DNA of 10,580 nucleotides from Gammaproteobacteria bacterium (GTDB lineage: Bacteria > Pseudomonadota > Gammaproteobacteria > Pseudomonadales > Azotimanducaceae), in NCBI GenBank assembly GCA_009839405.1, contig VXPR01000004.1, positions 1 through 10,580 on the forward strand, read 5' to 3'. Of the stretch, positions 7,232 through 10,580 are shown one piece after another. The notes beneath the pieces were generated by a model, which ran no database searches, was not told where the DNA came from, and saw only the letters and a list, made by a program, of their open reading frames with translations. The translations under genes were made by a program, and so were the position numbers. Every line of letters begins with the position of its first letter. The stretch's first letter is position 1.

Positions 7232-8196
7232 CACGAGGCTTCCAAGGCCGGCTCGCGGGACAGGTGCACGCCCGTGGCTTCCGGCAAGCCCAGCATCAGG
7301 TTGAGGTTCTGCACCGCAGCGCCGGATGCCCCCTTGCCGAGATTGTCGTATCTCGCCACCAGCAACACTTGGTCGTCGTGGCCGAATACGAACAGATCGA
7401 GATCGTTGCTGCCGTTGCGGTCGGTGGCGGAGAGGAAGCCGGCGTCGAGCGCAGCGTCCGGCACCGGGCAATCGTGAACGTGGATGAAGGGCTCTCCGGC
7501 ATATCTCGCCCGAAGCACTTCGTGCACCTCGGCGGCTCCAGCACCGCCAAGCTCCCTGGCACAGAGCGGCACCTGCACCAGCATCCCCTGATGGAAATGG
7601 CCAACCGTGGGGACGAACACCGGCGCCGAATCCGTCAGAGAATGGCGGCGCATTTCCGGCACGTGCTTGTGCCGCAGCGCAAGCCCGTAGGGACGCACGC
7701 GCATGGCCTCGGAATCACAGCCACGATAGCTGGCGATCAGGCTCTTGCCCCCGCCGGAGTACCCTGAAATCGCATTCACCTTGAGCGGCGTCGTCGCCGC
7801 CAGCAGCCCAGACTCGATCAATGGCCGCACCGCAAGAATGAACCCCGTCGGGTAGCACCCAGGATTGCTCACGCGCCGAGCATTGCAAATGCGCTCCCGC
7901 TGTTCCGCCGCAAGCTCCGGCAACCCGTAAACCCAATCCCCTGCCACGCGATGCGCCGTGCTCGCATCCAAAAACCGAGTCTCGGGCGCCAGTTCCACCG
8001 CTTGCCGCGCTGCATCGTCCGGCAAGCAAAGCACCACCACGTCCGCCTGCCGCATCAACTCCCGTCGCCGCGAGTCGTCCTTGCGCCACTCGTCCTCTAT
8101 CGCGAGCACATCCAGATCCCGCCGTCCAGCCAACCGAGCGGCGATCTCTAGGCCGGTGGTTCCAGCCTGCCCATCAATGAAAACGCTAGGCGTCAC
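7231..8196 (-). CDS. argC: N-acetyl-gamma-glutamyl-phosphate reductase, class II (short form)
   Basis: ArgC reduces N-acetylglutamyl phosphate to N-acetylglutamate semialdehyde with NADPH, the third step of arginine (ornithine) biosynthesis. The 321 residues fit the short class II form. FIDGQAGTTGL (6-16) is the dinucleotide-binding start, VSNPGCYPTG holds the catalytic Cys114, SGYSGGGKSLI (144-154) and HKHVPEM (176-182) follow, and KGASGAAVQNLNLMLG (288-303) is the C-terminal signature. The start is GTG at 8196; an in-frame stop lies nine codons further upstream, and no other ATG, GTG or TTG lies between them. There is no recognisable ribosome binding site before the GTG, which is unusual next to its well-equipped neighbours. 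A 13-codon reading frame overlaps the start and could provide coupled initiation. It is the first gene of the argC - aminotransferase - helicase block. Confidence 0.95.
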   Translation of the reverse strand: MTPSVFIDGQAGTTGLEIAARLAGRRDLDVLAIEDEWRKDDSRRRELMRQADVVVLCLPDDAARQAVELAPETRFLDASTAHRVAGDWVYGLPELAAEQRERICNARRVSNPGCYPTGFILAVRPLIESGLLAATTPLKVNAISGYSGGGKSLIASYRGCDSEAMRVRPYGLALRHKHVPEMRRHSLTDSAPVFVPTVGHFHQGMLVQVPLCARELGGAGAAEVHEVLRARYAGEPFIHVHDCPVPDAALDAGFLSATDRNGSNDLDLFVFGHDDQVLLVARYDNLGKGASGAAVQNLNLMLGLPEATGVHLSREPALEAS

Positions 8197-8233
8197 GAGC
8201 GGAATCGGCTTTGCGCGGAATCGTCATGCCGCA

Positions 8234-8239
8234 ATTGTA
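8234..8239 (-). promoter_or_regulatory. Candidate -10 box of argC
   Basis: The minus strand reads TACAAT, five of six matches to the TATAAT consensus. A transcript starting about seven bases downstream would begin near 8227, about 31 bases before the argC GTG. No good -35 box is seen at the expected distance, where the sequence falls in the palindromic repeat. The call rests on the hexamer and position alone. Confidence 0.35.
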
Positions 8240-8255
8240 GCGAATCCCACCATCG

Positions 8256-8284
8256 CGCCCCGTAGGGGCGACCATGTGGTCGCC
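8256..8284. repeat. Nested palindromes with GTAGGGGCGACC core, REP-like
   Basis: CGCCCC (8256-8261) and GGGGCG (8265-8270) form a perfect stem around GTA. Overlapping it, GGCGACCA (8267-8274) and TGGTCGCC (8277-8284) form a perfect eight-base stem around TG. The two structures share 8267-8270, so they exclude one another. From memory, GTAGGGGCGACC followed by a palindromic GGTCGCC recurs in intergenic regions of many bacterial genomes; only one copy is present here. Confidence 0.75.
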
Positions 8285-8315
8285 GGTGCGGGCTTGCCCA
8301 AACCGCCGCGAACCC

Positions 8316-8362
8316 GCCCTCGGAGGGAGGGCATTCTGCCTTCCCTCCGAGGGCACGTTTTT
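8316..8362 (+). repeat. Long perfect hairpin followed by a T-run on the plus strand
   Basis: The arms GCCCTCGGAGGGA (8316-8328) and TCCCTCCGAGGGC (8342-8354) are perfect complements. Five more pairs inside (one G-T) close on the loop TTC, giving an 18-base-pair stem. On the plus strand TTTTT follows at 8358-8362, the form of an intrinsic terminator, but no plus-strand gene lies upstream. On the minus strand it sits 17 bases after the toxin stop codon without a following T-run. It could still insulate argC from the toxin transcript, but I regard it mainly as part of the repeat element. Confidence 0.7.
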
Positions 8363-8371
8363 GTTCAGGCG

Positions 8372-8752
8372 CTAGAGCGCAATCGCATCTGGAAGCCGGG
8401 ACATTGCCCTGTCAAGCGTGCCCGTTGGACGATGCCCCGCTTTCCGTGCGATGCGCACGATCAAGCAGTCGGCAAACCCGATGGACCGGCGAGCGCGGAA
8501 GTCGTCCAAAGCAGCGCGCACTACATCGGGGTCTTGGATCACCAAACGACCATGCGCGAGGAGCATTTCGACCAAGGTTCCTATGCGGCCCCGATCCATG
8601 CCGTACGCGGAGCCGAGCACCCAGACCGCTTCGGCGAGGACCAAGTGGGACACCCACGCGCCCGCTTCGACGAAGGCTTCGGCCCGCATCACCTGGTCGG
8701 CGTCGTCGCGAATGAGAAGCCGAACCAAGACGCTGGTGTCAACGGCGCGCAT
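8372..8752 (-). CDS. PIN-domain ribonuclease toxin, VapC-like
   Basis: This 126-residue protein covers a whole PIN domain, the fold of VapC toxins that cleave RNA (tRNA or rRNA in studied cases) using magnesium held by a cluster of acidic residues. The expected residues are present: Asp5 in AVDTSVL, Glu41 in LAEAVWVL, Asp95 in GFADCLIV and a C-terminal acidic residue, Asp114, in GTLDRAMSRL, so the enzyme appears intact. The ATG at 8752 lies 14 bases inside the end of the antitoxin gene, the usual order and coupling for toxin-antitoxin pairs. A hairpin-rich region follows its stop. The natural RNA target cannot be inferred from sequence. Confidence 0.9.
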   Translation of the reverse strand: MRAVDTSVLVRLLIRDDADQVMRAEAFVEAGAWVSHLVLAEAVWVLGSAYGMDRGRIGTLVEMLLAHGRLVIQDPDVVRAALDDFRARRSIGFADCLIVRIARKAGHRPTGTLDRAMSRLPDAIAL

Positions 8753-8999
8753 GTTTCTCGCGCAGGTGGCGGCCGATGGCTTCCTTCAACTCCTCCACGG
8801 TGAGGGGCTCCGGCGGTGTCGGGAACAAGGCATCGTGAATGTCCTGCGAGGTGTACCTAGTGGCTCGGCGCACGAAGACCCGCTCCCCTTGCACACACCA
8901 CTGCACCGTGGACCCGGGCGCTAGTCCCAACTTCGACCGGACCGGCGCAGGGATGGACACCTGGCCCTGCGACGAGATCTTGGACTCAATCGGCTCCAC
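8739..8999 (-). CDS. AbrB/MazE-type antitoxin of the PIN toxin
   Basis: The 86-residue product starts with the swapped-hairpin AbrB DNA-binding domain: ESKISSQGQVSIPAPVR then KLGLAPGSTVQW and the GERVFVRRA strand, about residues 5-47. The C-terminal part with PLTVEELKEAIGRHLRE (about 67-83) should wrap and inhibit the toxin. Such antitoxins also bind their own promoter, so autoregulation is expected. I chose the GTG at 8999, because it has GAGGA seven bases upstream and places the domain at the usual distance from the N-terminus. A TTG at 9059 would add 20 residues and overlap vsr as TTGA, which is possible but not family-like. The gene overlaps the toxin gene by 14 bases. Confidence 0.88.
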   Translation of the reverse strand: MEPIESKISSQGQVSIPAPVRSKLGLAPGSTVQWCVQGERVFVRRATRYTSQDIHDALFPTPPEPLTVEELKEAIGRHLREKHARR

Positions 9000-9006
9000 T
9001 GGTTCG

Positions 9007-9011
9007 TCCTC
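9007..9011 (-). promoter_or_regulatory. Ribosome binding site that decides the antitoxin start
   Basis: The minus strand reads GAGGA seven bases before the GTG at 8999. The alternative TTG start at 9059 lies at the end of vsr, where I see no comparable site. This favours the shorter antitoxin. Confidence 0.5.
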
Positions 9012-9055
9012 GATGCGTTCTATGGCGCAAATCGTCGGCCCATTACCGGGGTAAG

Positions 9056-9538
9056 TCAAGCGTCCTCTCGGGCTTCAGGGGGCCTCAGCACGAACCCGTC
9101 GTCCGAGTGGAAGGTGCTCTCCTCGCTTTCCAGCCATCGCGCCACGCGTTCAGCGGTGGTTGTGGCGCTTTGGCCCTTGAGGTCGCATTCCCAGACGATG
9201 GCGACGCGCCAGCCGGATTCTTCCAGGTCTGCTACGGCGGCCTTGTCGCGGGCCTGGTTGCCTTTGAACTTGCTGAGCCAATAGTCGGGGCGGGTGGCTG
9301 GAGTGGTGGCAAAGCGGCAGCCTTCGTGGTGGTGCCAGAAGCAGCCGTGCACGAAGCAGACGGCGTTGAAGCGACGGAAAACCATGTCCGGCTTGCCCGG
9401 AAGACCCTTGCCGTGCAGGCGATAGCGAAAGCCGCGCGCGTGAAGGCTCTTGCGAAGCACCATCTCCGGCTTCGTGTCCTTGCCGCGGATGCTCGCCATG
9501 ATGCGCGAGCGAGTGGCCGCATCCACCGTGTCAGCCAT
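9056..9538 (-). CDS. vsr: Very short patch repair endonuclease
   Basis: Vsr nicks DNA 5' of the thymine in T:G mismatches that arise when 5-methylcytosine deaminates, starting very short patch repair. The 160 residues match the family's length. The N-terminal SRIMASIRGKDTKPE is diagnostic, GLPGKPDMVF holds the metal-binding Asp51, and FVHGCFWHHHEGC holds His64 and His69 and cysteines of the structural zinc site. ATRPDYWLSKFKGNQARD and WRVAIVWECDL complete the pattern. Position 63, threonine in the E. coli enzyme as I recall it, is valine here. No cytosine-5 methyltransferase gene is visible in the window, although vsr usually lies next to one. The ATG at 9538 has no clear ribosome binding site. 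The antitoxin gene begins 56 bases downstream of its stop. Confidence 0.95.
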   Translation of the reverse strand: MADTVDAATRSRIMASIRGKDTKPEMVLRKSLHARGFRYRLHGKGLPGKPDMVFRRFNAVCFVHGCFWHHHEGCRFATTPATRPDYWLSKFKGNQARDKAAVADLEESGWRVAIVWECDLKGQSATTTAERVARWLESEESTFHSDDGFVLRPPEAREDA

Positions 9539-9610
9539 GCGTCATGTCACATGCTTGGAAAGCGTCCTCGCTGTTCTCCGTAGGGGAAACCGGCCATTTG
9601 GAACGCCACA
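9539..9610. other. Short intergenic gap upstream of vsr
   Basis: These 72 bases separate the stop of the right-edge gene from vsr. They hold GTTCTCC-GTA-GGGGAAAC (about 9573-9590), an imperfect inverted repeat that shares CCGTAGGGG with the palindrome at 8256-8284. I see no convincing promoter or terminator. Confidence 0.4.
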
Positions 9611-10580
9611 CTAAACAACCTGCCGTGTCACCGCCCGCGTCGAATGGCCGAATGTCGGCAGGATTGCCGAATGCCTGCCGGCGCCGCCCGCCACCAGCAC
9701 GATCAAGTCGTTCGGTTCGGTGATGAAGCGCACGCCATCGCGCCCCCGTTCGCCGAGCAGGTGGTGCGGCAGGCGTTCGGCGAGCACGTCGATCATCGCG
9801 TCGGAAACCACGGCGCGGGGAACGATGGCGCGTTCGCTCAGGAATTCGCGCACCTTGGCCTTGGTGAAGCCCCCCGCCGCGATCACTTCTGCGTGCTCCG
9901 GCCCCAACACCACCACCGGCTGACCTTCGAGATAGAAGTTGTTGGCGCCTGGCGACGCCAGCGTACCGGCCACTGTGAGGAGGATCTCCTCGGCGTCGCG
10001 GCCGTAGTGGTCGTTGACGTTGTGCGGACCCTCCACGCCAAATACGGTCACGTGACTGGCGGCGGGGTCGAGGCCCAGCTCCTCATGATGCGAAGGCCAC
10101 GGACTCGCTTCGGTGTTTTCCGCAAAGCAGAAGGCGTACTTGGCTGGCGAGCCCATCGTCGAACGATCAAGCACACCGGGCGACGCGCCGCCGATGTTGA
10201 CGAGGATCAGGCGCAAGGCACGCCCGATGGCGGCGTTGGCACGATTGCCTTGACCAAGGGCGTTGTAGGCGCCGTTCATGTCGATTTCGCGGGCGATGGG
10301 GCCGCCCACCAGACAAGCGACGGTGCAGGGATGCGTCGTGGATTGAATCGCCTTGAGATTGAACTCCGGCGCGCACATGGCCCGCACCGCCGCCAGCACG
10401 ACGGGAAAGTGGCTTGGCTCGCAGCCGGCCATCACGGCGTTGGCGGCGATCTTGCCCAGAGTCGCACGGCCAAGGCGCGGCTCGACGATGGCGGCAACTT
10501 CCTCCGGGTCGCGCCCGGCGAGCATCGCCTCGCATCGTTCCTGCGTGGGAGGCAGCACCGGCAAGCCATCGGTCCAGCCG
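9611..10580 (-). CDS. Conserved protein of unknown function (UGSC-associated-type family), N-terminus beyond the right edge
   Basis: The frame stays open to the right edge. The visible part has 322 residues and opens with GWTDGLPVLPPT, a motif I associate with a widespread uncharacterised family that databases call hypothetical, thioredoxin-like or UGSC-related. Other conserved-looking blocks, numbered from the first visible full codon, are KIAANAVMAGC (about 43-53), STTHPCTVAC (80-89), GPIAREIDMN (93-102), VNIGGASPG (127-135), a stretch ending AENTEASPW (153-161) and EGPHNVNDH (183-191). Cysteines at about 53, 69, 85, 89 and 151 and several histidines could bind metal or do redox chemistry, but nothing seen proves this. 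A TTG at 10564 could be called as a start, but it splits the DGLPVLPPT motif, so the true start should lie outside the window. I see no membrane segments. Confidence 0.7.
   Translation of the reverse strand, partial: GWTDGLPVLPPTQERCEAMLAGRDPEEVAAIVEPRLGRATLGKIAANAVMAGCEPSHFPVVLAAVRAMCAPEFNLKAIQSTTHPCTVACLVGGPIAREIDMNGAYNALGQGNRANAAIGRALRLILVNIGGASPGVLDRSTMGSPAKYAFCFAENTEASPWPSHHEELGLDPAASHVTVFGVEGPHNVNDHYGRDAEEILLTVAGTLASPGANNFYLEGQPVVVLGPEHAEVIAAGGFTKAKVREFLSERAIVPRAVVSDAMIDVLAERLPHHLLGERGRDGVRFITEPNDLIVLVAGGAGRHSAILPTFGHSTRAVTRQVV

Larger units (their letters stand above)
8197..8371. other. Non-coding stretch rich in inverted repeats between the toxin gene and argC
   Basis: I find no credible protein gene in these 175 bases. 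They contain two overlapping palindromes at 8256-8284, a small GGGC-TT-GCCC hairpin (8290-8299), a long hairpin at 8316-8354, and a possible -10 box for argC at 8234-8239. The density of perfect inverted repeats and the GTAGGGGCGACC-type core look like an interspersed repeat rather than a simple promoter region. Confidence 0.75.

Noticed and set aside
7232..7471. 80-residue N-terminal extension of the aspartate aminotransferase
   Set aside because: It lies wholly inside argC in another frame. The family-like start is the ATG at 7231 with a ribosome binding site and a one-base overlap.
8256..8354. CRISPR-like repeat array
   Set aside because: The repeats are inverted arms of hairpins, not direct repeats separated by regular spacers.
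8316..8362. Plus-strand intrinsic terminator of a plus-strand gene
   Set aside because: The form fits (stem plus TTTTT), but no supported plus-strand gene lies upstream, so I list it as part of a repeat element.

Overview
The window is GC-rich and tightly packed. All eleven protein genes I can support lie on the minus strand, so transcription runs from high to low coordinates, and two of them run off the window edges. The gene families (a class II ArgC, a RhlB-type DEAD-box helicase, a Corynebacterium-type aspartate aminotransferase, Vsr, an AbrB/PIN toxin-antitoxin pair) point to a high-GC bacterium. The RhlB-like C-terminal sequence resembles the gammaproteobacterial (Pseudomonas-type) form, so an environmental gammaproteobacterium is my best guess, held with modest confidence.

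Read in transcription order, the right edge (9611-10580) holds a partial gene of a conserved, poorly characterised family. Next comes a short accessory-looking segment: an orphan very-short-patch repair endonuclease (vsr, 9056-9538), then an AbrB-type antitoxin and a PIN-domain toxin that overlap by 14 bases (8372-8999). A 175-base non-coding stretch (8197-8371) follows. It is rich in inverted repeats, including a nested GTAGGGGCGACC-type palindrome and a long hairpin with an 18-base-pair stem, and probably carries the argC promoter.

The next block is argC - aspartate aminotransferase - rhlB (4809-8196). Its junctions overlap by 1 and 4 bases, which indicates a translationally coupled operon joining arginine biosynthesis, transamination and an RNA helicase. 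After a 118-base gap with weak secondary structure comes the second block: a nitrilase-family amidase, an AI-2E-family membrane protein, hisC, a cupin protein and thrC (1-4690). Its spacings are 18 bases, a 4-base overlap, a 7-base overlap and 49 bases, which again suggests one transcript.

The core of the window is therefore amino acid metabolism (Arg, Asp/Glu, His, Thr) arranged as two operons outside the classical arg, his and thr operons. The likely horizontally mobile part is vsr plus the toxin-antitoxin pair, bounded on one side by the repeat element. I see no tRNA, rRNA, CRISPR array, insertion sequence or complete novel defence system. The least understood parts are the right-edge gene, the repeat element and the vsr/toxin-antitoxin island.
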